The position numbers and the translations under genes were made by a program. This document shows positions 11,084-23,284 of a DNA stretch of 64,000 nucleotides, piece by piece. This DNA comes from Aedes albopictus (Eukaryota; Arthropoda; Insecta; Diptera; Culicidae). The stretch's first letter is position 1. Each line of letters begins with the position of its first letter. The stretch covers positions 478,417,396 through 478,481,395 of the forward strand of contig NC_085137.1 in NCBI RefSeq assembly GCF_035046485.1. Reading direction: 5' to 3'. The notes beneath the pieces were generated by a model. The model did no database searches, had not been told where the DNA came from, and saw only the letters and a program-made list of their open reading frames with translations.

Positions 11084-11863
11084 CCGTAACCGGGGTCAAA
11101 TTGATCAGCGGGGTGAAATTGATCACTCGGGTACTACATTGTAATTCCATACTAGGAACTCTTAAGCGTCGTAATCATCTTAAACTTTTACGTCATCTGA
11201 TTCGTAGATGTCTAGAGATGAGTGTAGACTTTTAATTTTTTAGAAAAAAGTAAGTTTTGCCTTATTTTTCCAAGGAATTTGCAATGTATTTCTCATTTAG
11301 TTGGAATCATTGCTACTAAACAATCAATTGCTAATAGGACTTCCCGTGAATTCTCTGTTTTAACATTTTTGTGGAGCTTTGGTTGGAATGTAATGCAGCT
11401 AATCAGGACATGAAATAGTTATAAAAAGTTCATTTTATGAAGAAATAGTCATTTATTGTGATGGAAATCACTTTTTTTTAAGAAATTGCCTACCTTTAGG
11501 CGTTTAAGGGGGAATTTCAAAAAATAATTTTGCATTTCAAGTATTAAATTCACTAGTTGTAAGATTTTAGACGCGTTATTCGGTTTTAGAAGAGCAAAAT
11601 TAAGCGGTGAAGGAAATTTTCCTTTCCAACCGATGCTTAATTGTATACTGATCAATTTCGCCCCAAAGTGGCATTTCCAATATTTTGATATTTGGAGCTA
11701 TTTAACTTAAAGTTTAAATTTGTTGAACAAAATTCTGTCACATGGTTCCATGGAGATCCACTGGGTACTGGTTTTACAGAAATTCTTTTGGCAATATTTG
11801 AACAGGCGCTGATGTTATCCGCAACAGCAGTTTTAAAGTGATCAATTTGACCCCGGATTACGG
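11084..11863. mobile_element. TA-flanked TIR element (~780 bp)
   Basis: Termini 'ccgtaaccggggtcaaattg' and 'caatttgaccccggattacgg' are flanked by TA (11082-11083 and 11864-11865). The subterminal motif 'ggggtgaaattgatcac' recurs. It lies just after the end of direct repeat copy A. No transposase-like ORF was found. Confidence 0.75.
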
Positions 11864-11865
11864 TA

Positions 11866-12399
11866 CCAATTATGGCACTACCTAAGGAAAACAATTTGTA
11901 CAAACTTAACGAGAAGACCAACTAATGTCATCAAAAAAAATAAATATGGGACAAATTGACTTAATGTTGTTTTAAAAGAGTTTCTGAACAAAGTGTACTA
12001 ACCGAGAGTGGTTTTTTAAAGTATACGCACAATAACAGACGAGTGGGTGAAAAAAGTCGAAATCGTCAAAAAGTAACATGGGACAACAATGCTGCACACG
12101 GCAAAGAAACTTTCAATAAAATGAATCTCTGCAGAACATACCAATAATTTTCTGTGGGAAATTTCCGGAAGAATTCTTGGAAGAATTTCCATTAGAGTCT
12201 GTTGCATTGTTAACAATTTCCTGCAAAAACTAATTAGAAATTCCTAATGAAGTCTTTGGAGAAATTTCGGTGGATATCTTGAGAAACCTAGACGAACTCC
12301 TGAAAAAATGTCTGCAAGAATTCTGCAATAAATTCCTGCAGAAGTGTCTCAAGGATTCTTGAAAGAATTCTTCATGTAATTGATGTCAGATTTTTTTTT
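11866..12399. other. intergenic sequence with a short degenerate array
   Basis: No gene was recognised. From about 12120 to 12370 the sequence consists of weakly periodic 'gaagaattcctgg / gaaatttcc' motifs, like the larger arrays to the right. The rest is unassigned AT-rich DNA. Confidence 0.5.
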
Positions 12400-13760
12400 T
12401 TCGAAACTTTGGGAATAAAAACATGATAAAATCTCTTCTTTTAAGTGCAAATTTGCAACACTTACAAAAATTTAACAAATTGATAAGCTATTTTTAACAA
12501 AATAGGTGGTCAACTTATGCCTCTCGGTACGTAAACCTAATCAGTCTTGCAATCTCTGTTCACAGCCATTAAATGCTAATTTTAAATTGACATTTATTGC
12601 TGTAAGTTTTAAGTACTTGGGATTGCGTTGAGTCGTCAAAGGTCACTCAGGCCAGTACCGGATCCCGTAGAGGCAACAGACCACCCGGTAGTGCACGGTG
12701 ATTGGTTCGGTATATATGGAAACACTTGCAAACGTTGGTTCTAGCGATGGATTTGATTGTAGAGAAAATAACAGCGAGACTCGGTGCTTCGAATGGGGTC
12801 GGTGGGGAAAAACGGCGCAATCCCACTAAACTAAACTAAAGAGAATTTTTGATACATGTGTGCTTCCACCGATTATTTTTGTCATAAAAGTTTCTGGTAT
12901 TACCAATATTGTGTAAAATATATAACAGCTTCCATGGCATCATTTCACGAAAATAAAAAAAAAAAAACCGCGTGAGGACCGAAATGAAGCGTATAAAAAC
13001 TAATTAATTGCATTTCAATCTCTAAATTGAGCGAAGTGAGAAGGGACAGTCAATAAATGAATAAATGAAAGTATTTTGATTCAATGTTAGGTTAATACTT
13101 CCTTGACATAAAACTATTGAACCTTGGTCGTCGCTCAAAATTAGCACGAAACTTTTGCAGTGGCAAATAGGGAAAATGGCGGGTTTGGCAATTATAAAAT
13201 GACGTAACATAAATTTACCAAGTGATCGTTACAATTTTGCAATTTTATTATTTGAGCAAAAAAGGAGTCGATTTTGAAATGAAGGTGTGAATTGTGTCAT
13301 TATAAAATCTTAGCTTTTGAGTACCTTTTGGGCCAAAATTCACTTAATCTTTCCATTACTCTGTATTAACCATTGGTATATTGAACGGTTCTATCTAAGT
13401 TACTAAATTTAACACTTTGAGATGCTAGAAATAACTAGAAATCGATCAGCAAATTATTGATTTTCCTTAGTAAAGTGCATTTTATCCCACTCTCCCGTAC
13501 GCAAAAAAATAATGCCACTGGAACAATGCTGGCCATACAAATGCAATCATACGCAACTGATTTGATAATAATGGAATGCTATTTTTGTAGCTATTGGATC
13601 ATTGCAACAATACCCTTAGATTTGTCTGCTGCACAACGTTCAAAAATGTTAAATTTGGTCAAAACTTTCCAAGCAACCGTGCTTCGTGCAATGTTGCTAA
13701 AATTTTAAGAATTTTGTTTCCTATTCAATGATTTGTGCCTATTTTTTTCCAAGGGTTATA
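12400..13760 (+). repeat. direct repeat copy B
   Basis: This is the second copy of the 9497-11070 segment, about 2.9 kb downstream and in the same orientation. It reads through the point where copy A has the 9923-10089 MITE ('caatcccactaaactaaac') and so gives an approximate uninterrupted reference. It also ends near the point where copy A is followed by the 11084-11863 element. Confidence 0.85.
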
Positions 13761-13769
13761 ATACATACA

Positions 13770-15150
13770 ATAACTCTCAGGCGACGGTGCTTAAAATTAG
13801 CGTTACACTAATTTTTGAATCATCATATCTTCATCGTTTTGAACCCAGATGTAATTTTTTTTAAACATCCGAAAACCTTGGGGCCTTAGCTTTCATAATA
13901 ATTTTTCATACATAATCGTAGCGAGGAAAAACGATAAGGGGCTCTTCAAAGAGGGGCACATCCTTTAAAACAGCGTTACACTAATTCAAATGCTTGTATC
14001 CTTGCTGTTAATCCATATAATTACAATTTTCTTCCATCATTGTAAACCGCCAACACTCACCTTACTAGAAAAAATATCGAACATAATCGTAGCAAGGATA
14101 AGGGCAAATGGGAAGCACCCCATTTATGTATTCGCCAAACATATAAAAATTTATTTCATTCTTCAGGTGAGGTACTTCCAAGAAAAAATGTAAATCATGA
14201 GCGGAGCTAGGAAAAACAGTAATAAGGGGCAATTCTGCCAAAACCGTCCAAAAATTAAAAAAAAATCATTACTTGACCATAAAGTAACAAATAATCAATT
14301 TTCTTGAGCTAGTTAGAAGCTAAGAATAACACACATAGGCGTAGCCAGTGATATGGGCTCGCAAGGGGAAGAGAGATTTAGTTCTCAAATCAGTACACCT
14401 TATCAATATTCCATACTAATTTCTCAGTCATCAAATCCAAATTTATTCTTTCTTTTTTACCCCTGTTAGACACCAAACCAGACCTTGGAAGAATTGAGCA
14501 TAGTTGTACCAAGGAAGAGGGGGAGAAAGGTGACTATAAATATTTTTCAAAAGTTGCCGCGTTGCAGGAAAATAATGTCTTTCTTCCACGATAAGCATCT
14601 TGAGACGATGAACTTTATAAGAAAAACAATACAATAGAATATAATATTTTTATAAAAATATAAAAATATCACATATAATCGTAGCCAGTAACATGGGTTC
14701 ATAAGGAACATTTAATTTTAAAATCAGTCTACTAACATTCACTATTTATTTTTCAATTACCAATTTGAAAATGATCTACTTAAAATGGGGCGGGGAGCTA
14801 GTTTTAGTTGTTTCCCAAAACTTTTCATTTCTTCCACAAATCCTTAGGCCCAATTTCGTGTTCAACAGGAATCGCTCAAGATATTTCTCGATAGATACTG
14901 GTAGAAACTACCAACAGAGAATATCATTTAAAACATTTCTTAACAACTGCGATCCAAGAAAAACGGTTTCTTAGGAAATACAAGCAATGAATTTACTATG
15001 CATCAAGATAGGCCCATGTATTCCCACTAAACTGCAAATAGCCTTTTGGTAAAAAAAAACATTAGAATAACACAAAAATTAGACGAAGTTTGGAAACTAG
15101 TAATAAGGAGCATCCACTTAAATCAATTACTCCTACGGAGAGCATAAAGA
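13770..15150. repeat. dispersed degenerate repeat, related to 35.0-36.35 kb in inverse orientation
   Basis: The motif 'ataggcgtagccagtgatat' and its variants ('aatcgtagccagtaacatgg', 'aatcgtagcgaggaaaaac') recur at about 13915, 14085, 14335 and 14675, suggesting decayed units of a few hundred bases. The stretch around 14178-14640 is matched in reverse complement at 36343-35150. The small ORFs here are not credible genes. Confidence 0.6.
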
Positions 15151-15189
15151 ATAAAAAAAAAGTTTAAAATATAAAAAAAAAACTCTTAA

Positions 15190-15919
15190 AAAATCTTCAA
15201 AACCCTTCCAGCAATTCCTACTTGGATTTCTCTAGAAACACCTTCCATGAAATCACCCGAAGTTCCAGAAATTCCTCCATAAATTTCATCAAGAACTTTG
15301 GATGGAATCATTCAAGGCATTATTCCCTTGATTATTCCAGAAGTTCCTCCAGTGATTTCTCCAGGAACTTCTTCAGAGATTTTATCCAGAAGTTTCAGCT
15401 GTGATCCGTCAAGCAATTGCAACTGTGGTTCTACCAGCAATTCCTCCTAGAATTCCTCCAGAAATTCTTACTGTAATACCTCCAGGAGTTCTCCAACAGA
15501 TTTAACGTGGGATTTCTTCAGAATTTTTTTCTAGGATTAAGGATGGCAATATTCCGGACATTCTTATAGGAGTTCCCCGGTGAATTGCCTAGGAATTTTA
15601 TCCAGGTGTTATTTATCATGGGATTCCTCCAGGAGCTCTCCGTGGCCATCCTCCAGAAATTCCAGCAGGGATTCCTCACATACTATTCCTGTGGTTCTTC
15701 CAACTATTCTAGCTAAGACTGCTCCAGAAATTCTAACTGTGGTTCTTCAGAAATTCTGCTAGGGGTTCCTCAATAGCTTTCTCCTGGCTTTCTTGCTGTG
15801 ATCCTTCCGGGCAATCTTCCTGGATTTCTCCTAAAAATTGCTTCGGTTGTTCTGCCAGGGATTTCTTCAAAGACAAATCCAGGAAATCGTTCAGAGATTT
15901 TATCCAAGAATTCCTCCAG
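15190..15919. repeat. degenerate 'attcctccagaaattc' array
   Basis: The stretch is made of imperfect ~12-base motifs (attcctccag, aaattcctcc, gatttcttcag) in one orientation. It supplies the target site of the large element that starts at 15920. Translation gives low-complexity F/S/R/N-rich frames that are not genes. Confidence 0.8.
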
Positions 15920-16079
15920 CATTGGCGTATCTAGGATTTTTTTCTAGGGGGTGCCTAGGGGGTGCCAGTTTCAGTGGCTCTCAGGTTGCTTTTTTTAAGG
16001 AAATACCGATCCGACCTCAATTTCTTAGTATAATGATATACTGCGTCGCGGGAAAATAGAATTTGTATTTTCAGTTTGA

Positions 16080-17371
16080 ACTTAAGTACTTAACAATCAT
16101 CGCGACAACCCCTGCTTTGTGGATTAAAAACAATCAGGACCATTAGAATACATTTTCGATGCAGACGTGTAAATCTAGGAAACTATAAAATATCCAGAAA
16201 TTTGCGTGTAACTTGTATTCATCGTGACATCCTATTTGTTTTATTGCATGATAACAACCCTTATAAAAAAAGCTTTCAAGAACAATTTTAAGAAATATAA
16301 AAATACTTAAAATTTCAAAGTCAGAATACATATTTGCATTTTTGGTTTAACCACAAAATTAATGGCTTAAAAGAGTTTTTTAACTAGTTGAATATTACCA
16401 CGTGGACACGAAAATACTTTTACAGAAAAATTGTGAGTATGATTCTCAAAACTACAACATTCCCACTCGATTATCCTGAGTTCCGTTCTGAAGCTTCTCT
16501 AACATATTATCAGTCCAGTTGAAACCTGGAATTTTGTGCGAGTGAACTTCGATTTTTCTCATCGGGATCCTGATGTTCGCACCCAATTCCGATTTTGACT
16601 GGATTGGTAATTACCATATATTAATATATCTGGTGAAAGGGATGCTGTATAAAGTAGATTTTTAAAATAGTATTTCAAGCATTGTTTTGTTAATGACAGC
16701 AATTCTATTGATATTTGCTTTTAAAAAATCTCCAGTTATTCTTCAGGCAATTCCGTAGGGAATTCTTTTAGTGAAGCCATTCGACAATGACTCTAGGAAC
16801 TTATACACATTTTTTTAATAACTTCGGCAATTCATTCTGCTTTTTTTTGGATTTTCGTCCATTTTTTGGACTTTTATTATTTATGCTATTCGGTATTTCT
16901 TCGCCAATTGCTTCGAAAACTCCTTCGGAAAGTCTTTCATAAATCGCTTCTATAATTTTATTGAAAAATCTTTAGACACTTTCTTCTAGATTTCTTCAGT
17001 TTTTATGTAAGTAATTCCTGCAGCAGATGATTCCGGAATACCTTCGGCAATTCCGATGTTACTTACATTGAACATTTATTCGGGAGTTTCATCAGCAATT
17101 CATTCGAAAATTTTGGCAACTTCGATTATTACTTTTAGGAACTTCTTTGGTAATTCCTTTGGAAATTGATTCGGCAAATTTCTTAGTGATTTCCTTCGGG
17201 AATTTATTTGAAAAAAAAAATTGGCGGTTCTTTAAAAATTCTGTCACGGTGATTCTACGGAAATTATTTTTGGGGTTCTTTTTAATTTTTCTTCAGAAAT
17301 TCCTTTAATGTTTTCGGAAAATTCTTTGAGAATTGTTTTCGAATTCATTTCTTTGTTTTTTTTATAGAATA
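16080..17371. repeat. AT-rich interior of element A and 'ttcggcaattcc' array
   Basis: From 16080 to about 16690 I see no recognisable feature. From about 16730 to 17350 there is a degenerate array of 'aattcctttggaaattcttt' and 'cttcggcaattcc' motifs. No gene. Confidence 0.55.
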
Positions 17372-17630
17372 CTAGCAGTCCCGGTAAACGTCGTCCTGCC
17401 TGCCTACTCTGTTTTTTGACATCCGGTTCCATTAAGAAAGGCCCTTAAAAATGGAATTTCAGATTTTCCCGTTTTTCTTGCCGTCTCGGTAACTTTTTCT
17501 AATTATTTTTTCGTACGAACACGTCGGAGCCCTGGGGGAATGCAACGGTGAAAGAATCATGTTGATCTGTTGAACCGTTCCCGAGCCTATTCGTGACATA
17601 CAAACACCATTCCATTTTTATTTATATAGA
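17372..17630 (-). mobile_element. Helitron-like non-autonomous element, minus orientation
   Basis: Read on the minus strand it begins TCTATATAAATAAAAATGG and ends CCGGGACTGCTAG, and is flanked by A on the 5' side and T on the 3' side. The TC...CTAG termini inserted between A and T are the Helitron signature. It is 259 bp, the same length as the related copy at 19495-19753. No clear 3' terminal hairpin was seen, so the assignment is tentative. Confidence 0.6.
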
Positions 17631-18169
17631 TATATAGAATATTTCGGCAATTTATTTTGTGATTGGATTTGGCCAATTTCCTTAAAAAGTCTTAATATTT
17701 TTTATTCAGGAATTCCTCTGGTAATTCTTATATGAATTCTTTTGGCAGCTACTTTGAAAGCTCTAATGTAATTTTGATGGATTTTTTTTCCGACAATTTC
17801 TGTGGGAATTTTTTCAGTAAGTTTTTCGTGAATTTCATGGGATTTTCTTTGACCAAGACCAGTTGAGTCATGCCACAAAAGTTCAGCTTATTGGACGCAG
17901 TGGCTTAAATTCCCTAACAGGGGAGGAAAAAAAAAGTTCGGAAGCAATGAATATAAATACAGTTAAATCACAAAAAATCTCAAAAATAATCACAATAAAG
18001 TTGCTTAATAAATTCGCAAAATAACTGAAAAAGGAATTGCTGATATAATTTAAGAGGAATAGCCATTGAAATTAAGCAAAAAAAATCCAAAGAATTTGCT
18101 GATGAAATTCTAATGAAACTACCGCAGAAATTAAAAAAAAAAAAGAATAATAACCATGTCGAAGGAATC

Positions 18170-18245
18170 CTCAAAGAAATGGTCATACTACGATATAGCG
18201 AATACGGAGTCGAAGGTTCGAATCCCACCAGAACGCGATTTTTTC
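18170..18245 (+). other. tRNA-like fragment with a B box
   Basis: The stretch contains 'ggttcgaatcc', a good RNA polymerase III B box, followed by 'caccagaacgc'. No matching acceptor arm or A box lies at the right distance upstream, so this is a SINE or tRNA-derived fragment and not a tRNA gene. Confidence 0.4.
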
Positions 18246-18309
18246 GCAAATTCATTACTCAATTTGTCAATTAGCAACATTCTGTGGCTTCTAATTTATT
18301 ATAAGTTTT

Positions 18310-21140
18310 TTCCCGTACTATAGGATTTCACAAGTGATTTCTCTAGTAATACCTTCTAGGATTTCTCTGGATATTCCAACTATTCCCGAAATTCTATTAG
18401 GGATTCCTCTAGAGATTTCTACTGGAATTCCTTTAAGAAGCCCAAGAAGATTTCCAGGAGTAATATCGTAATTTATTTCTACAGTAATCCACAAATAAAA
18501 ACTCTAGAATAATTCCTGGATGAGTCTCTAGAAAAATCCCTGGAAGGATCAAAGGCATTTCTGGAAGTATCCTAGGAACACTACCTAGGTGAATCCTGGC
18601 TAGAAGGCCAGGAGAAATCCCTAGAGGCATTCCCGCAGGTATCACCGTGAGAATTTCTCGACGAGACCTACAGGAGGCATTCCTGAAACATTAGAAGCAG
18701 CAGCAATCTTTTTTTTCAATTTTTATTATTGTGTATTTTAACTTATGCTAATTCTACACTTATGTAGGAATCGCTTATGGAATCCCAGGAAGAGTTCCTG
18801 GATGAAAGTCAAGAGGATTTCCTGGAAGAATCCAATAAGAAATATTTGGAGAAATTCAGGAAAACCTTTAGGATTTACAGGAGGAAACACTGAAGGTACT
18901 TCTGCAATGCTCCTAGAAAGATTGCCTTGAAGAATCCCAGCAAGTTTCGAATGAATCCCTGGAGAAATTCTTAGAATAATTCCTAGAAAAAATCCGGGAG
19001 ATATTACAGTAAGAAATTCTGGAGGAGTCCTAGGAGGAATTGCTGGAAGAACCACAGTAGAAACTGCTTGAGAAATCCAGCTGAAATTCCTGGAGGAAGA
19101 CCAAGTAGAGTTCCTGGAGAAATCCCATGAGAAATTTATGATAGAATCCTTGGATAAAAAATCTTCCATAAAAATGCCTGGAGGATCGCCGGAGAGCTTC
19201 TGAAGAAATCACAGGAAAAATCTCAGGTATTGTTAAAAGGATTCTGGGGTGTATCATTGTAGAAATCTCAGCAGAAATCCTAGGAGGTATTGCTGGTATA
19301 CAAGAATTTATAGAGAAACTCTATCAGGAATGCCTGGCGGAATCGAAAGAAAAAAATCCTTGGAATGCCAAGAGAAGTCCCTGCAAGAACCGGTAGAGGT
19401 ATTCTGGAAGAATCTTTAGAGAAGGTCCTGAAGGAATCGCGAGAAAATTCTGAAGAAAAATCAGGAAGATTTCTCGGAAGAATTCCAGCTATAATCTATA
19501 TAAATAAAAATGGAATGGTGTTTGTATGTCACGAATAGGCTCAGGAACGGGTCAACAGATCGACATAATTCTTTCACCGTTGCATTCGTGCAGGCCTCCG
19601 ACGTGTTCGTACGGGAAATTAATTGCCAAAATCGACCAGAAAAGCAGCGAAAACGGGAAAATTTGAAATTCCATTTTGTGCGTCATTTTCCTCCAGGACT
19701 GCATGTCGAGAAACGCAGAAGGCAGGCAGTACGACGTTTGCCGGGACAGCTAGTGCTAGGATAAATTCGTAAAGGAATCACAAGAAGAATATCTGGACGT
19801 ATCATAGTAAGAATTTCTGAAGGAATTGCTGGAAGAACCTTAAAAGGAGTTGTTTGAGGTATTCTTGGAGGAAGGCCAAAGGGAGTTTCTGCAGGAATTC
19901 CATAAGGAACTTCTATAGGAATTCCTGAATGAGTCCTTGGAGAAATCTCTGGTAGGACAACCAAAGAAATTTCTGCAAGAGTTCCAGGAAGATTACCTAG
20001 AAAGATTCCAGCAAAAAAGCCAAGAGAAAGCTCTAGAAGAATCCGCAGCATAATTTATGTACTATCATAGTAAGAATGTATTAAGGAAGAACCGCAGGAA
20101 TTGCTAGGGGAATCCCAGTTGGAATAACTGGAGCAGTGCTTCCCAAAATTGGGAAGCGGATCTTGGGTGTTGGGGAAACGCGGATCTGGAGGAATTCCTA
20201 GAATTCAGGGAGGTATCATAGAAGTAATTTGTAGAGAAATCCTTGAATCAGGAATGCCGGGGGTATCCTAAAAGAAGTTCCTCTACCAAGTGCCCGGAGG
20301 AATACTTACAGTTCTCCTTGAAAGAATCGGTAGAAGTATACTGGAGGAATCCCTGACAGAATCGCAGGAGGATTTTTTTGAGGAACCTCAGGAAGATTTC
20401 CCGAAAGTATTGCAGCAAGTAAATAGGCCAGGTGAAATCCCTAGAAGTATTTCGGAAGGAGTTATAATGGGAATTGCTTGAAGAATTTCAGCCGAAATTC
20501 ATGGAGGAAGGCCAATAGAAGTTCTTGGAGAAATTTCCTGCGGAATTCCTGGAATAACCTCTGGAGGAAGTCCTGGTTAAATCCTTGAAAAACTCTCTGG
20601 AAGAATCACCGAAGGGATTTTTTGAAAAATCCCAGGATGATTTTCTGGAAGAATTTCCGAAAAAACTTCCCTAGTAGAATTCCTGAAGGTATTACAGTGA
20701 GAATTATTGGAGGAGTTCTAAGAGAACTTGCTGGAATCCTAGCCACAGTTCCCGGAGGAGGGCCTGGAGGAATTTCTGGAGGAATTTCTGAGAAATTTCT
20801 GGAAGAATCTCTGAAGGAATTCCTGGAAGAATCACCGGAAGAAACTTCTGGAAGAATTCCAGGAAGGTTGTCCTGAATAACCCCACCAGGAATTCCTGAA
20901 GAAATCCCAAGATAAATTTTGAAAAGAATCCCTAGGAGAATTCCAAGAAGTACCATAGTAAGAATTTTGAAAGAAATACTACGAGAAATTGCTGGATCAA
21001 TCTCCGCTGAAATTTCTAGTATGTACAACCCCATCTGAACTGCCTGGAGAATCCTGAAAGAAGTTTTTTAAAGAAATATCGGGATGAATCCATAAAGGAA
21101 GCCTAGAAAAATCACTGTTTGAATAGATAAAGGTATTACT
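18310..21140. repeat. long degenerate 'ggaattcctggaagaatc' array (interrupted)
   Basis: More than 2.5 kb of imperfect ~12-15 base motifs (aattcctggag, gaatttctgga, gaagaatccct). The reading direction changes near 18.45 kb from 'ttcctcc' to 'ggaggaat' phase. Frames of 60-143 codons on both strands are low-complexity translations of the motif. The array is interrupted by the Helitron-like element at 19495-19753. Confidence 0.8.
19495..19753 (+). mobile_element. Helitron-like non-autonomous element, plus orientation
   Basis: It begins TCTATATAAATAAAAATGG and ends GCCGGGACAGCTAG, with A before and T after. It is diverged but similar to 17372-17630 in opposite orientation (shared 'atggtgtttgtatgtcacga', 'gtcggagccc/gcctcc' region, 'ggcaggcag'). 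The short ORF inside is not a gene. Confidence 0.6.
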
Positions 21141-21271
21141 GGTGGAATCCGTGGAGAAGTCTGTTGATTGTTCTAAGCTATATCCAAAACGTGCAACAGG
21201 TGTATAAGTAATTCCGGGTGTGTTTAAGTTTTATTTAAATGTGCCTTTAATAAATATTGAAATTTATTGTG

Positions 21272-21542
21272 TGAGGGCCCATATAGCCGAGGCGGTAAAC
21301 GCACGGGTATTCAGCATGACCATGCTGAGGGTGACGGGTTCGATTCCCGGTCGGTCCAGGATCTTTTCGTAAAGGAAATTTCCTTAGGCATAGAGTATCT
21401 TCGTGCCTGCCACACGATATACACATGCAAAATGGTCATTGGCAGAGGAAGCTCTCAGTTAATAACTGTGGAAGTGCTCATAGAACACTAAGCTGAGAAG
21501 CAGGCTTTGTCCCAGTGAGGACGTTACGCCAAGAAGAAGAAG
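21272..21542 (+). mobile_element. tRNA-derived SINE with GAA tail
   Basis: The 5' part is tRNA-like, with A box 'tagccgaggcgg' and B box 'ggttcgattcc', an internal polymerase III promoter. A tRNA-unrelated body follows ('ctgagaagcaggctttgtcc'), ending in an (AAG)n tail. It lies within element A. Comparison with the corresponding place in element B (about 34070-34090), which has no SINE, places the junction at 'attgtg(t)ga' with a short duplication of tgtg or gtgtga. Related copies are at 31678-31960 (minus) and 40096-40264 (5'-truncated). The style fits Aedes SINEs such as Feilai or Gecko, but the family was not verified. Confidence 0.85.
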
Positions 21543-21658
21543 TGTGAAATTTTAAATTTTAGGTGACTGTCAAGGAAAAATTCTAAGGGGTGCCAAATTT
21601 GTTCTAGGGGGTGCCAGGCACCCCTGGAACCCCCCCTAGCTACGCCAATGTCCTCCAG

Positions 21659-22450
21659 ATATTCTAACTACCGTACATCTAGGAATGATTTAAGTGATTG
21701 CTTTAGGCATTTATCCTGGCATTCTTGCTGGAATTTTCCCGGGAAATCTCCCTGAGATTTTTTCAAAAACTTCTCCTGTGATTCCATCAGGGCCTTAGGC
21801 CTTCTCTGTGGATTCCTTCAGAATACCTCTACCAGTTCTTTCAGGGACTTCTGGAGGTATTTCTGCAGGTGTTTCTTCTAGAATTTTCCCTTTTGATTTT
21901 CCAGACATTCGTGATGGGGTTTCTTTAGAAACTTCAGATTGGTTTCCTCTAGTAATCCCCCTTCATCCGGTGATTCCTCCAAAAATTTTTATCCAAGAGA
22001 TTTCATCCAAAGATTTTCCCATGAATTTCTTATGGTAAGTATTCCTCCAGGAACTCCTGCTGTGGCTCTTTCATCAATTCTTCCCAATTCTCCAGAAATT
22101 CTTTCCTCGCGGCGTTATTCTAGGGATTTTTCTAAGAATTTCTCCTGGGATTTCTCCCAAAAATCTGTTGCTAGGATATTTAGCGCAATCGTTCTAGGAT
22201 TCTGAAATCTCTAGAAGCAGTATTTCGGGAGATAAAAAGGCTTTGAATGGCTGGAGAAATGCTAAAAGAAGTTCCTTGAATATATGCCAAGAGGAATGCC
22301 CTACTGGAGAAATCGGTAGAGGTGTTCTGGAGAAACCCATGGAGGACTTCCTGAAGGAATCGCTGGAGAATTTTTTGGAGGAATTGCAGGAAGATTGTTC
22401 GAAATCATCCAGCAAAAATCCTAGCATTCTATGCCAGGATGGAAATCCCA
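21659..22450. repeat. degenerate arrays on both phases
   Basis: From 21659 to about 22200 the motif reads 'attcctcc / gatttctt'. From 22240 to 22410 it reads 'ggaggaatt / ctggagaa'. The change of strand near 22.2 kb is abrupt. The ORFs here are artefacts. Confidence 0.7.
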
Positions 22451-23284
22451 TACAACAGTATAGTGTATTTCGAAAGCCGATGTATGAAGTGTCGCATGAC
22501 AGCATTGAATCATTTTTAAAACTTGGCCCTAAAAACTTGATTCCGGAAAATCGGTAAACGAATTCCAAAATAGCCAAATAAATTCATATGCTATAAGTTT
22601 CAAAATCATTAAGCTTGATATGTGTTTATTCATCTTCGAAATATGAACCACGGAACCGATTCCGGTGAAATCCGCATATTGATTCCAAAATGGCCAAAAG
22701 TATTTCGAATATCACAAAAATGGCTCATAATGATGTATCATAAAAAATCAAGAAATTTGAGGTGTCGTATGAGGTGGTTCCAAGGCACTTAGTGACCGGG
22801 ATGAACTTTCAGACATATTTTTCTATCATTCTAGTTCACTTACGTCTGAAAACTTCGAAATTCATTATTCCCAATATGGACAATTCCAATGACTCATTTT
22901 GATTCCGGAATAACTCCGGAACCGGGTGTCCAATCCAAAAATCCTTATCAAACCCCTAAATTTGTTGAGTACTTTTCAACTTGTAAATAATCGATTATTA
23001 CTAATCCAAAATCGAAACTGTTTAATGGTAGATCTTCAACAGCATTGCAGTGTTTATCGACTCGTAGTTACCACCCGAAAAATCGCAATGCAAAGATTAA
23101 AAATCTCTAAACTCGTCATGCACGATCTTTATCCTATTCTGTTCAAGTTAGGATAAACTTATGTCGCATTGAGTGGATTGTCGCAACAAATGCCGCTTGC
23201 GACATTGTCATTATTGTTGCGCGATGATTGAATTTTGATTCAGTGTGCCCGTATGGCGCCCAAGCCTCCCAAATAAACGAAAAC
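22451..23284. other. unassigned sequence with 'gaaccgattccgg' motifs
   Basis: No gene. The phrases 'cggaaccgattccggtgaaa' (22650) and 'ctccggaaccgggtgtcc' (22913) resemble the ~152-bp tandem repeat at 60-61.6 kb, so this may be a decayed relative. The rest is not recognised. Confidence 0.4.

Larger units (their letters stand above)
15920..21650. mobile_element. large hAT-type TIR element A (5.7 kb), no visible transposase
   Basis: The left end is CATTGGCGTATCTAGG and the right end, read in reverse complement, is CATTGGCGTAGCTAGG, a 16-bp TIR with one mismatch. The 8-bp sequence tcctccag lies directly outside both ends (15912-15919 and 21651-21658). Next to the termini the motif 'ctagggggtgcc' is repeated on both sides. 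The interior is mostly degenerate arrays plus two Helitron-like elements, a tRNA-like fragment and a SINE. No DDE transposase or dimerisation domain could be read, so it is non-autonomous or has lost its coding region. The same ends bound element B at 24221-34184. Confidence 0.85.

Noticed and set aside
18738..21034. Several 60-143 codon open frames on both strands (proline, isoleucine, glycine and serine rich)
   Set aside because: They are translations of the degenerate 12-base arrays, present in overlapping frames on both strands, with no domain or conserved start.
21272..21360. tRNA gene with good A and B boxes
   Set aside because: It is the head of a SINE: the same sequence is followed by the same body and an AAG tail at 31.7-31.96 kb with a 13-bp target duplication, and the cloverleaf is not clean.
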